From assembly GCA_050942875.1 (NCBI GenBank), contig JBMNOD010000039.1, forward strand, positions 1 through 28,457: a stretch of DNA of 28,457 bases, written 5' to 3'. Under the pieces are notes generated by a model. It was not told the origin of the DNA, made no database searches, and saw only the letters and a list, made by a program, of their open reading frames with translations. Origin of the DNA: JAAZAI01 sp050942875 (GTDB lineage: Bacteria; Verrucomicrobiota; Kiritimatiellia; RFP12; UBA3636). This document shows, piece by piece, positions 1 through 7,128 of this stretch. Position 1 is the stretch's first letter. The number at the start of each line of letters is the position of its first letter. Both the position numbers and the translations under genes were made by a program.

Positions 1-261
1 CCGCCATTCGCCCTGAACGCCGTGAAGGGCGCCTCGGAACCAGGGGCACGGACATTCCTGTCCGTGGTTGCGCCCACGGGTTGGAAAACCCGTGCCCCTT
101 TGCCGTTTGCCCGCGGAGACCGCGGTCCCGGCGGGCCGCCATTCGCCCTGAACGCCGTGAAGGGCGCCTCGGAACCAGGGGCACGGACATTCCTGTCCGT
201 GGTTGCGCCCACGGGTTGGAAAACCCGTGCCCCTTTGCCGTTTGCCCGCGGAGACCGCGGT
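1..261. repeat. Tandem 135-bp repeat made of hairpins (two copies)
   Basis: Bases 1-126 recur exactly at 136-261 (period 135), and a short third piece of the unit reappears at about 316-340. Each unit holds four inverted repeats: 9-14 with 26-31; 47-54 with 59-66 (8-bp stem, loop TTCC); 75-82 with 87-94 (8-bp stem, loop GGAA); and 111-116 with 120-125 (CCGCGG either side of AGA). The outer arms GGGGCACG (43-50) and CGTGCCCC (91-98) can also pair. The open frames that run through it keep no start or RBS and read equally well in several frames, so I treat it as non-coding. It resembles dispersed palindromic repeats spread by RAYT-type transposases, but a link to the RAYT gene in this window is inference. 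The left boundary lies outside the window. Confidence 0.85.
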
Positions 262-489
262 CTCCAGCGACACGACCCATGATGGGCGAACGAGACGCCG
301 ACACGCTGGAGACCGCCGTCCCGGCGGGCCGCCATTCGCCGACGCCTTGGCGCGGTGCGCTTCAGCCCCGGGAACGCGAGGCTCCGCACTCGCCCCACTC
401 GGCGCAGCCGCCACGTCCCCAATTTCAAATTTCAAGTGTCCAGCGTCAAAACACAGGCCGCTTCGCGGCAGGGATTAGCGGCTAGTTCT
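262..489. other. Non-coding spacer with a weak minus-strand terminator
   Basis: No convincing gene. It carries the partial third copy of the upstream repeat near 316-340 and a CAATTTCAAATTTC tract near 420 that is the reverse complement of the tract at 1784-1811. A small hairpin, GCCGC-TTC-GCGGC, lies at 457-469. Read on the minus strand it falls just after the stop of the lipoprotein gene and is followed by a short T run, so it may end that transcript. Confidence 0.5.
457..469 (-). terminator. Possible terminator after the minus-strand lipoprotein operon
   Basis: A 5-bp stem with a 3-nt loop, then CTGTGTTTTG on the minus strand, about 20 nt past the stop codon. The stem is short, so this is tentative. 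Confidence 0.3.
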
Positions 490-1014
490 TCAGGGGGCTG
501 CTTGGTGGGTCACTCGCGCCCAGCCGTAGTTGGAGGTCTTGATGTTGTTTCGAAATTCTGTTACCCGAACTTCCTGTTGCTGGCCTGTGAACCGGGTTCC
601 GGTGTAGATGCATTGTTGGCCGTCGGCAGACTGGGGGTCTGTTTTGCCGAGATTAGCGTCCTTCACCTCCCACCTGTATGTGCAACCGGGCTTGGGATTC
701 TTCACGGTCAAGGTCACGGAGTTGCTGTTTTGGGAGATTGTCGGGTTTGGAGGGTCTATTGTAAGGCTGTAGTTCTGGATGCTCGTATCCCAGGTGATCT
801 GCGGGTTCACAGCCCCGGGTTGCGCGGCACCGCCGCCAACATCGGGGTTGTACCGGTCGTTGTCCCGTCTGTCGTTGCTGCTTGGGCTTGCGCTGGGTTC
901 CACGTCCTTTTCCGCGGCGTAGGACTCGGCGGTCTCGCAGCCGTGAAAAAGAACCGACAGCGCCATGAGGGCGAGTGAAAGGAGGATGAAGTGTCGTTTT
1001 CGAGTCTGTTTCAT
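490..1014 (-). CDS. Small lipoprotein with an Ig-like domain
   Basis: 174 residues. The N-terminus is a lipoprotein signal: basic MKQTRKRH, a hydrophobic stretch of about 15 residues, then the lipobox LFHGC with the lipidated cysteine at position 26. Residues 27-65 are polar and low in complexity (Ser, Asp, Asn, Pro rich), a likely flexible tether. The rest looks like one beta-sandwich module with the pattern TYRWEVKDANLGK followed by YTGTR and VRVTEF. The order W-T/E-L/V, small turn, G-R/K, YxxT resembles the duplicated module of the protein encoded just upstream, so the two are probably related. The gap of 38 nt between them on the same strand suggests one transcript. It is probably exposed at the outer or inner membrane; I recognise no catalytic motif and the exact role is unknown. 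Confidence 0.75.
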   Translation of the reverse strand: MKQTRKRHFILLSLALMALSVLFHGCETAESYAAEKDVEPSASPSSNDRRDNDRYNPDVGGGAAQPGAVNPQITWDTSIQNYSLTIDPPNPTISQNSNSVTLTVKNPKPGCTYRWEVKDANLGKTDPQSADGQQCIYTGTRFTGQQQEVRVTEFRNNIKTSNYGWARVTHQAAP

Positions 1015-1052
1015 GTTTCGCCTTTGGAAGGTGGGGGTGAGGGGGTGTTCGA

Positions 1053-1745
1053 TTACGGTTTGACGTGTCGTATTTCAGAGGTTCCCGCTTTCGTGTCGGT
1101 GGAATTGGGGTCGGACACGGTGATGATAACGCGCTTTGAAGGAGCGTTTGTCGGTAGTTGCTCGACAATGTATGTAGCTGATGCACTTTTGCCAGGGGTT
1201 CGTCTAAGACGTCCCCAGCCCTCTGGGGGGTCTAACGTCCAGACGTAGTCCGTTCCTCCTGTAGCTTTAAGGTCAACGACTTCACCAACGGCGGTGACTT
1301 CTTTGAAATCTGGATCTACTGTGATTTTAGGTTTAGGTTTTGAATTAGTGGTCGTCTTGGGTTTGGCGACGGTATGTTTGATGGTTGTCGATCCTGTGAC
1401 GGTGCTCGATGTGTTTGAAGCGGAGGTGGCGCCAGTGCCCATGCCCTTCACGTTGATCGTGACCTCCACCGAGCTGTTCGTCGGCATTGACGTGACGGTA
1501 TAGACGACCGTCGCGCCGGTCGTGCGGTTCAAGCGTCCGTACGAGGAATTTTCAAGCGTCCACAGGTAGTCGGACCAGCCCGAGGCTGTCAGGCCGACCG
1601 TTTGTCCGACGGCGGTCACTTCATGCGATGTCTGGGATATTTCTATTCCATAGTCGTCTGCGGATTCGCAGCCGGAATGGAGCAGGATTGCGCCGAGGCA
1701 GAAGGCGGCGCAGAGGCTTGCGGCGAGAATGGGGGTGGGTTTCAT
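1053..1745 (-). CDS. Lipoprotein with two Ig-like repeats
   Basis: 230 residues. A signal peptide ends in the lipobox LHSGC (Cys26). The mature part is an internal duplication. Module 1 (about 38-124) and module 2 (about 145-229) share the order EVTAVG, DYxWTL, GRLxRT, YxVxxxPTN, a Val-rich strand and IxHxxxP. They are joined by a Thr/Lys/Pro-rich linker (residues 126-142). Tandem beta-sandwich modules on a lipid anchor suggest a structural or adhesive envelope protein, but no named family is recognised. It is the first gene of a two-gene minus-strand unit with the 490-1014 gene. No good Shine-Dalgarno or -10 box is visible in the repeat-filled sequence upstream. Confidence 0.75.
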   Translation of the reverse strand: MKPTPILAASLCAAFCLGAILLHSGCESADDYGIEISQTSHEVTAVGQTVGLTASGWSDYLWTLENSSYGRLNRTTGATVVYTVTSMPTNSSVEVTINVKGMGTGATSASNTSSTVTGSTTIKHTVAKPKTTTNSKPKPKITVDPDFKEVTAVGEVVDLKATGGTDYVWTLDPPEGWGRLRRTPGKSASATYIVEQLPTNAPSKRVIITVSDPNSTDTKAGTSEIRHVKP

Positions 1746-2070
1746 TTTTGGGAGTGATGAGTGATGAGTGATGAGTTGGAATGGAAATTTGAAATTGGAA
1801 ATTTGAAATTGGGGGCCGGAGGGAAACTTTGAAATGATGAATGATGAGTGATGAGTGGCTTTCAGGAAACTTTGTCGAAGAGAAGCAGCGAGGGGTTCTA
1901 GAGCGGCTAGATGATCTAGATGATCTAGATGATCTAGAGGCTAGAGAGGTGGGAGCAAGGGTAGAGCGAGTAAGTGTAGGCGAGTAAGTGTAGGCGAGTA
2001 AGTGTGGGAGTAAGCGTAAGAAGAGCAAGTGTGTGAGCAAGTGGGGGAGTGAGCGTGGGAGTGAGTGTGT
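1746..2070. repeat. Intergenic cluster of short tandem repeats
   Basis: Several unrelated simple repeats follow one another without a gene. GAGTGAT heptads run three times at 1752-1772, with degenerate copies at 1834-1857. A 14-bp unit GAAATTTGAAATTG occurs twice at 1784-1811. A 9-bp unit TAGATGATC occurs three times at 1908-1934, inside a stretch with six CTAG tetramers (about 1898-1944). A 14-bp unit GCGAGTAAGTGTAG occurs three times at 1966-2007 and then decays to 2070. Open frames crossing it are compositional artefacts. Confidence 0.8.
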
Positions 2071-2094
2071 GGCCTTTCGGCTACTAGCCGCTGG
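2071..2094 (-). terminator. Hairpin downstream of the membrane-protein gene
   Basis: GGCC-TTT-CGGCT-ACT-AGCCG-CT-GGCC forms an interrupted stem a short distance past the minus-strand stop at 2113. There is no T run, so intrinsic termination is uncertain; it may instead be a small dispersed repeat. Confidence 0.3.
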
Positions 2095-2112
2095 CCGCTG
2101 GGCTCCATCGTC

Positions 2113-2679
2113 CTAAACGGAAAACGCGGTGAAAGCGAGGACGACAAGCAGGAGGCCGAGGACGGACGCGGCGGCGGCGATGGCTTTTGCGCGTTGGGGG
2201 GTGCGGTGGATCCAGTCGATGTGGTCGCGCAGGAGCCAGGGGAGGGAGATGTAGAACATGCCCGCCACGATCATGGCGTAGGCGTAGACGATCATGACGT
2301 AGCGCCAAGGCGAGGGATGCCAGGCGGCGGTCGAGAGCATCGGGACCGGCACGAGCATGAGCAGCGCGCCGACGGCGCGGCATGCGAGCAGGTCGGGAAT
2401 GTAGATCCAGGTGGCGGCGATGGCAAGAGGCAGCAGGAGCCAGAGCAGGTTGCGCAGGAACACGAGCGGGCCCAGCGGCATGACGCAGATCCAGAGGGCG
2501 GACCACGCGAGGGCGATGACGGCGAGGATGCGCCCGGGCCAGACGCTGCGGGGGAACGCCGTCCAGAGTTTGCGGGCGCGGGAGGGCGCGGCGAGGCCGA
2601 GGATGCCGAGGAGCGCCGTCACCGCGCCAACGGCGAAGGCGATGAAGGGGAGGGCGTCATGATCCGGTTTGAGTGTCAT
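2113..2679 (-). CDS. Multi-pass membrane protein of unknown function
   Basis: 188 residues, strongly hydrophobic, with about five or six predicted membrane segments (roughly 10-30, 48-66, 70-92, 98-118, 128-150 and 166-187). Short basic and aromatic loops lie between them, for example HRTPQRAK before the last helix. The ATG at 2679 lies 22 nt after the bamA stop on the same strand, so it is probably co-transcribed with bamA. I recognise no family signature or conserved polar residues within the helices. The position suggests a role in the envelope, but that is context only. Confidence 0.7.
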   Translation of the reverse strand: MTLKPDHDALPFIAFAVGAVTALLGILGLAAPSRARKLWTAFPRSVWPGRILAVIALAWSALWICVMPLGPLVFLRNLLWLLLPLAIAATWIYIPDLLACRAVGALLMLVPVPMLSTAAWHPSPWRYVMIVYAYAMIVAGMFYISLPWLLRDHIDWIHRTPQRAKAIAAAASVLGLLLVVLAFTAFSV

Positions 2680-2701
2680 TTTACAAATGGGGGCTTGCGG
2701 G

Positions 2702-5053
2702 CTAGTCGTCGAATCCGATCCAGAAGACGAGGCGGCGCTCGCGCGTCAGGTCGTCGTCCTTTTCCAGTGCGGTGGCGTAGTCGATGCGCATGGGGAAGCC
2801 GGGGATGTCGAGGCGGAGTCCGCCGCCGATGCTGGAGGCGTATTCGCCGAGGTCGAAGTCGTAGGGATCGGCCCAGACGTTGCCGATGTCGTAGAACGCG
2901 GCCATGCGCAGGAACGTGAAGAGGGGGATGGTGTATTCGATGGTGGCTTCGAGCCTCGTCTGCCCGCCGATCGGGTGGTAGCGGGTGTTGCCGGGCGGTT
3001 CGTCGGGCGAGGCCTTGGGGCCGACGGCGCGGTGGCGGAAGCCGCGCACGGAGCGTCCGCCGCCGAGGAAGTAGCGGTTGCCGATGGGGATGTCGTCGCT
3101 GCCGTAGGAATCGACGACGCTGGCGCGGAGGTAGAAGGCGAGCACGTGCCCGTACCAGAGCGGCTGGTAGTTGCGGAAGCGGGCGTCGATTTCGTAGAAG
3201 TCGTAGTCGCTGCCGAAGACGGCGTTGTAGAGTGTGCCATGGACGATGGCGCGTGTGCCCTGGGTCGGCACCATCGGCTTGTTGCGGGTGTCGTAGATCC
3301 AGGAGAGACGCAACGAACCGAGCAGATAGCCGTCGTCCTCGTCGAGGTAGGAGAACGGGACGGCCGGGTCGTCCGCAAGGTGGAGCGGCGTTTCCAGGAC
3401 GTCGTCAAGGCTGACATGCTGGAAGGTGTAGGCAAGCCCCATGCGTCCGATCATGGGGACGTGACGGGAAAGCCCCGTCGAGAACCCGGCGCGGGTTTCG
3501 TCGTATTCATTGTAGCCACGGTTGCGCAGGAAGGCGTCGATTTCGAGGGCGAGCCGCCGATCGAGGAACCAGGGTTCGATGAAGGAGGCTTCGAAGTCGG
3601 TTGCGTCCGAAGCGGCCTGGATGCTCAAGCGCGCCTTTTGGCCGCCACCGCGGAAGTTGCGGAAGTTCGTGATGTCGAAGTTGCTCTGGGAGATTTCGAA
3701 AAGGCCGATCAAGTGGTTCACGGAGGAATAGCCCATGCCCAGCATCAACGAGCCGGTGCTTTGTTCCTCGACCTCGTAAACCAGGTCGCGCGTATCGGGG
3801 TCTACCGGGAGGTCGTAGTGGCGCACGTCGGCAAAGTAGCCAAGGTTTCTGAGGCGGTTCTGGCTGCGGTCTGCAAGCACGCCGTTGTAGATTTCGCCGG
3901 GATTGAGCAGGATTTCACGGCGGACGACCTTGTCGCGGGTCGAGGTGTTGCCGCGCACGAGGATGTTGCGGATGCTGACGAGGGGCGCTTCCTCGACGGT
4001 GAAGACGATGTTCAGGGTGCCGGGTTCGTCGCTGGGGTACGTGGCGGTTTGCACCCGGGTGTCTACATAGCCACGAGAGGAGAAGAAGTCGCGAACGCAC
4101 TTGCGCGCCGATTCGATGGCGGCGAGCCCAGCGACGTCGTTTCGGGCAAGCGGGATCGCTTTGGCGACCTCCGTTTCCGGGAACAGCGTGATGCCGCGCA
4201 GCTCGATTTCGCCGACGCGGTAAAGCGCACCTTCGTCGATATCGAACGCGATGTCCCATTCGCGGCCGGTCTTCTGTTTGACCGGGTCGGAGACCTTGAC
4301 GTCGAGATACCCCTTGTCGAGGTATTGCTTACGGATGTCCGCCTTCATGATTTCGAGGTCGAAGTCGCCGACGCGCACCTTTGAGAACCATCCCGATGGA
4401 TTCCACCAGGGGGATTGCCCGCTGGCGCGCCGGAGGTGTCGCTCGGGGATGGCCGTGACGCCGGTGAACTGGATCAGGTTGATCCGGCTGCGCTTTCCTT
4501 CGTCGATCACGAACTTGAGGCGAACGGCACCCGGGTTGTCGAGGACGGGTTCAAGCACGGCCTCGACTCGTGCCTCGACGTAGCGCTTTTCGACATACAT
4601 CTGCCGCAGGCGTTCGGCGGCGGCATTTGCGATTTGGTCGTCCGCGAAATCGCCCGAACGAAGCCCGAGATCCTCCAGAACGCGGGACTGCCTGAGTCCT
4701 TCGAGCCCTTCAAACACAATTTTGCCCACGATGCGTTGACGTGTCGCCACGGCATAGATCACTCGCACACCGCCTTCGACTTCTTCCATCGTCGTGCCGA
4801 CGTAGGCGAAGCGCTTGGAGTCGAGGAGTCGGCGCACGTCGCTGGAGACGACGTTGCGGTCCAGGGGCATTCCGACTTGTGTGGCGATGTGGGTGCGCAC
4901 GAACGACTCGTCCAGCGGAATGTCCGCTGTCTGGCTGACGACAGACACGTCGCGGACGATTGGCGCCGTTGCGGCGTCGGCTCTTGTTGGCGCGAATTGC
5001 AGCGCAAGGCAGACGGCCAGGATCGGCAGGGTGGAATGGATTTTCAGGGGCAT
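2702..5053 (-). CDS. bamA: Outer membrane protein assembly factor BamA
   Basis: Central beta-barrel insertase of the BAM complex, which folds outer membrane proteins. The product is 783 residues from the ATG at 5053. That start gives a clear signal peptide (MPLKIHSTLPILAVCLALQF, cleavage after ADA27) and lies about 37 nt after the predicted transcription start. The open frame extends upstream to 5125, but that part overlaps the promoter. Residues of about 32-430 contain a series of POTRA-like repeats with recurring patterns such as GKIVFEGLEGL, INLIQFTGVTAI, VGEIELRGITLF and IRNILVRGNTST. The C-terminal half is a 16-strand Omp85 barrel with the diagnostic loop-6 motif VRGF at 669-672. The length fits the family. 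One oddity is that the chain ends GFDD rather than in the usual terminal aromatic residue. The gene heads a minus-strand unit with the 2113-2679 gene. Confidence 0.95.
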   Translation of the reverse strand: MPLKIHSTLPILAVCLALQFAPTRADAATAPIVRDVSVVSQTADIPLDESFVRTHIATQVGMPLDRNVVSSDVRRLLDSKRFAYVGTTMEEVEGGVRVIYAVATRQRIVGKIVFEGLEGLRQSRVLEDLGLRSGDFADDQIANAAAERLRQMYVEKRYVEARVEAVLEPVLDNPGAVRLKFVIDEGKRSRINLIQFTGVTAIPERHLRRASGQSPWWNPSGWFSKVRVGDFDLEIMKADIRKQYLDKGYLDVKVSDPVKQKTGREWDIAFDIDEGALYRVGEIELRGITLFPETEVAKAIPLARNDVAGLAAIESARKCVRDFFSSRGYVDTRVQTATYPSDEPGTLNIVFTVEEAPLVSIRNILVRGNTSTRDKVVRREILLNPGEIYNGVLADRSQNRLRNLGYFADVRHYDLPVDPDTRDLVYEVEEQSTGSLMLGMGYSSVNHLIGLFEISQSNFDITNFRNFRGGGQKARLSIQAASDATDFEASFIEPWFLDRRLALEIDAFLRNRGYNEYDETRAGFSTGLSRHVPMIGRMGLAYTFQHVSLDDVLETPLHLADDPAVPFSYLDEDDGYLLGSLRLSWIYDTRNKPMVPTQGTRAIVHGTLYNAVFGSDYDFYEIDARFRNYQPLWYGHVLAFYLRASVVDSYGSDDIPIGNRYFLGGGRSVRGFRHRAVGPKASPDEPPGNTRYHPIGGQTRLEATIEYTIPLFTFLRMAAFYDIGNVWADPYDFDLGEYASSIGGGLRLDIPGFPMRIDYATALEKDDDLTRERRLVFWIGFDD

Positions 5054-5096
5054 GTCATTTACCGAGGTTTCGGTTGATGGGCTTTTGTGACTTGTG

Positions 5097-5125
5097 ATTC
5101 TACACTTTCCGCGCCCAATTCGCAA
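5097..5125 (-). promoter_or_regulatory. bamA promoter
   Basis: Reading the minus strand, TTGCGA (5125-5120), a 17-bp spacer and TAGAAT (5102-5097). It predicts a start of transcription near 5090 and a leader of about 37 nt. This supports the downstream start codon of bamA at 5053. Confidence 0.6.
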
Positions 5126-5186
5126 CTGCGCAACGAACCAATTTCATTTTTTTGCTGGTTTTTAGGGTCTGTCCCCTATTTTGTGC

Positions 5187-5215
5187 TTGCAGTCGGCTGC
5201 CGCATCTGCTATTCT
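5187..5215 (+). promoter_or_regulatory. Promoter of the RAYT transposase gene
   Basis: TTGCAG (5187-5192), 17-bp spacer, TATTCT (5210-5215). Transcription would start near 5222, giving a leader of about 44 nt with AGAGG (5255-5259) before the ATG at 5266. Confidence 0.5.
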
Positions 5216-5265
5216 GCTCCCAAACGCCACCCAAAGCGTCTAAATCCAAACGAAAGAGGTGCATC

Positions 5266-6309
5266 ATGAGACTGCCAAGAGTCCTTGCGAAAGGGGAAGG
5301 GATTTACCATGTCATCAGCAGAATCTCGGGCCAGAGATTTTTGCTTGATGCCGATGAGAAGAACCGACTGGAGTGGTTGATGAATGCCGCTGCAGGTTTC
5401 TCCGGCGTTGACATCCTAGCTTACGCATTCATGGACAACCACTTCCACATTCTCGTGAAAGTCCCGTTGCCGAGGCATGTCGACGACGAGGAACTCGTCC
5501 GGCGTATGCGTCTGCTCTATGGCAAGACGAAGACGGATCGCATCCTGGGCGAGTGGGAGCTTTGGGAGAGCAAAGGCTTGGAGTTCAAGTTGGTCGATGC
5601 CAAGGAAGCGCTGCGGCGGCGCATGTACGACCTCTCGCAGTTCTGCAAGACGTTCAAGGAGGCGTTCTCGATGATGTACAACGACCGCCACGAGCACAGC
5701 GGCACGATCTGGGGCTCGCGATTCAAAAGCATCCTCCTTTCGCCCGACTACGGCACATTGATGACCGTCGCCGCCTATATCAACCTGAATCCCGTCCGCG
5801 CCGATGTCGTCGGGGATCCCGGCGAGTATCAGTGGTCTGGCTACGGCGCTGCAAAGCAAGGCAAGGTTTTCGCTCGCAAAGGCATGTGCAGTCTTGTCGG
5901 CGCGGCACTCGGACGCAAGGAAGCCGTATCGTTTGATATTGCGCTTGCCGCCTGCGATGCTGCGATGGAAGGACATGTCGATGCGCCCGCATCTATTGAC
6001 GCCATTACGGCGAACATTGTCAGGCACAACTCTGAAGACGCACAGGATTTCGATGCCGCCCGTGTCAATGCGGCAATCAAGGAAGGCAAGCCGGTGTCTC
6101 TTTTTGAGGCAATCCGTTGCAAAGTGCGCTATTTTAGCCATGGCGTTGCAGTGGGGCCAGCCAGATTTGTGATAGAAATCGTCAAACGTCTTGCTGCGGG
6201 GAAGGACACCAAGCGAAAATGTGCAGGTTGCGACGATTTGGATCTCTACACGGCTCGACCATTGCGCGGCGGCGGTGAGCTGAGCGTGCCAAAATCGCAC
6301 ATTGCCTAG
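5266..6309 (+). CDS. REP-associated tyrosine transposase (Y1/IS200-like, RAYT)
   Basis: 347 residues. A single-strand DNA endonuclease of the HUH superfamily that moves or multiplies small palindromic elements. The N-terminal Y1 domain is clear: a strand motif GEGIYHVISRI (10-20), the metal-binding HUH motif in NHFHILVK (His59, His61), and the helix with the presumed catalytic tyrosine in AAYINLNPVRAD (Tyr171). The adjacent pattern GTIWGSRFKSILL is also typical of RAYTs. The C-terminal 150 residues are family-variable. I chose the ATG at 5266 because it follows AGAGG at 5255-5259 and begins directly before the Y1 domain; the frame is open further upstream but crosses the promoter. It looks intact. 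It stands alone between bamA and the intron-like remnant, bracketed by direct repeats. Confidence 0.88.
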   Translation: MRLPRVLAKGEGIYHVISRISGQRFLLDADEKNRLEWLMNAAAGFSGVDILAYAFMDNHFHILVKVPLPRHVDDEELVRRMRLLYGKTKTDRILGEWELWESKGLEFKLVDAKEALRRRMYDLSQFCKTFKEAFSMMYNDRHEHSGTIWGSRFKSILLSPDYGTLMTVAAYINLNPVRADVVGDPGEYQWSGYGAAKQGKVFARKGMCSLVGAALGRKEAVSFDIALAACDAAMEGHVDAPASIDAITANIVRHNSEDAQDFDAARVNAAIKEGKPVSLFEAIRCKVRYFSHGVAVGPARFVIEIVKRLAAGKDTKRKCAGCDDLDLYTARPLRGGGELSVPKSHIA

Positions 6310-6362
6310 TTCAAGACGTCAAACCGTTTAGCTGGAAGATCGGAAAATCCAGCCGTTAACGT
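6310..6362 (+). other. Hairpin downstream of the transposase gene
   Basis: GCTGGA (6331-6336) and TCCAGC (6348-6353) form a stem around an 11-nt loop, with outer arms GACGT (6315-6319) and ACGTC (6359-6363). No T run follows. It could be a transcription end or the hairpin recognised by the transposase. Confidence 0.35.
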
Positions 6363-6638
6363 CTAGACAAAGAGACCACAGACGTGGGCTTCATCACCTG
6401 CTGGGCAAAAACACGGTTGAAACCTGTCAAAAACACAGAAAACATCGAGATTGTGGCAGGGCGACTTGAAGTGTGCCATCAATCGGCTGGAATGCTCGTG
6501 ATTTATGGTAAGAGCACGAAAAATTGTCGTCACCGAACGGAATCGTAGGTACATGTTTCTGCTTGGAATGGCAGAAGCAACTGGAGTTTGGCATTTTTTT
6601 TGGGGTCTGTCCCCTATGCGATGTTTTTGGTGTCCCCT
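6363..6638. other. Non-coding spacer
   Basis: No credible gene. The short open frames on both strands lack RBS and conserved character. The stretch is lower in GC than the neighbouring genes, and it includes an eight-T run ending in the second copy of the 15-mer. Confidence 0.5.
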
Positions 6639-7034
6639 GCGCGCCACTGGCGCACGGCATGTGGAGAGAGAAGCGAACGGGAACTTGGGAGGCCCGCCAT
6701 CGTCCACGCCCACTGGGGGCGTGGTAGCGACACCGAACCCAACGGGAAGGTGAAGCGACGCGGTGGCAGGAGCCAGACCGCCTCATAGTACTCCGAGACG
6801 GGAGAGCCGATCACACGGGGAAGGGGGCGGCGGGGCTGCGCAGCCCGCAAAGGAAACAGCCGACGGATATGCAAGGCCGTCAAACAAAACGTTGCAAACC
6901 TCACTGCGGGGAATGGCGAATCGGCAATAAGGCCGAGTGCAAAGCGAGCAGTTCCGAAGATCCCGGTGCGGTAATCCCGCACGTCGGGATCTGTGCGGGG
7001 GGGGCGCTCGGCAACGGGCGTCCCCTACCGCGAT
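6639..7034 (+). mobile_element. ORF-less group II intron remnant
   Basis: This stretch reads like the RNA part of a bacterial group II intron whose reverse transcriptase gene is gone. The 5' part (about 6639-6830) opens with a GCGCCA/TGGCGC hairpin. It contains GAAGCGAACGGGAACTTGGG, CCGAACCCAACGGGAAGG and CTCCGAGACGGGAGAGCC, which I recognise as typical of the leader before intron-encoded maturases. The 3' part carries a domain-V-like hairpin at 6958-6992: an 8-bp stem AGATCCCG/CGGGATCT, a 2-nt bulge GT, an upper 6-bp stem GTGCGG/CCGCAC and a 5-nt loop. A domain-VI-like hairpin follows at about 7001-7025, and the end CTACCGCGAT fits the 3' AY rule. At about 400 nt it is far shorter than a full element of 2 kb or more. 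The exact 5' end is uncertain and self-splicing is unlikely. Confidence 0.6.
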
Positions 7035-7071
7035 GGTATTGAGTGTCCCCTGGTATTGAGTGAGTGGATGT

Positions 7072-7100
7072 TTGCGTGGCGCGGTGTGATCTGCTACAAT
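7072..7100 (+). promoter_or_regulatory. Promoter of the 7129-16221 operon
   Basis: TTGCGT (7072-7077), 17-bp spacer, TACAAT (7095-7100), then about 28 nt to the ATG. It lies just past the intron-like remnant. Tandem GGTATTGAGTG copies sit at about 7034-7062. Confidence 0.5.
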
Positions 7101-7128
7101 TCAAGGTTATTTGAAAAGGACGGAATCG

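Larger units (their letters stand above)
5165..6617 (+). mobile_element. RAYT/Y1 transposase unit bracketed by a 15-mer
   Basis: The sequence GGGTCTGTCCCCTAT occurs at 5165-5179 and again, in the same orientation, at 6603-6617. Both copies are preceded by T-rich tracts, and together they enclose a single-strand-type (HUH) transposase gene. Shortened relatives (GTGTCCCCT) occur at about 6630 and 7043. Direct rather than inverted ends fit HUH transposases, which recognise hairpins or short guides instead of inverted repeats. The exact ends are inference. Confidence 0.55.

Noticed and set aside
22..485. Overlapping plus-strand frames in the first 500 bases
   Set aside because: They simply translate the tandem hairpin repeat in several frames, without start signals.
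1908..2007. CRISPR array from the short tandem repeats
   Set aside because: The units are 9-14 bp, directly abutting, with no spacers and no cas genes.
2669..4384. Long plus-strand open frame (571 codons) opposite bamA
   Set aside because: It is antisense to an unmistakable BamA, has no RBS, and its Val/Asp/Glu/Ala-rich composition is what high-GC antisense frames give.
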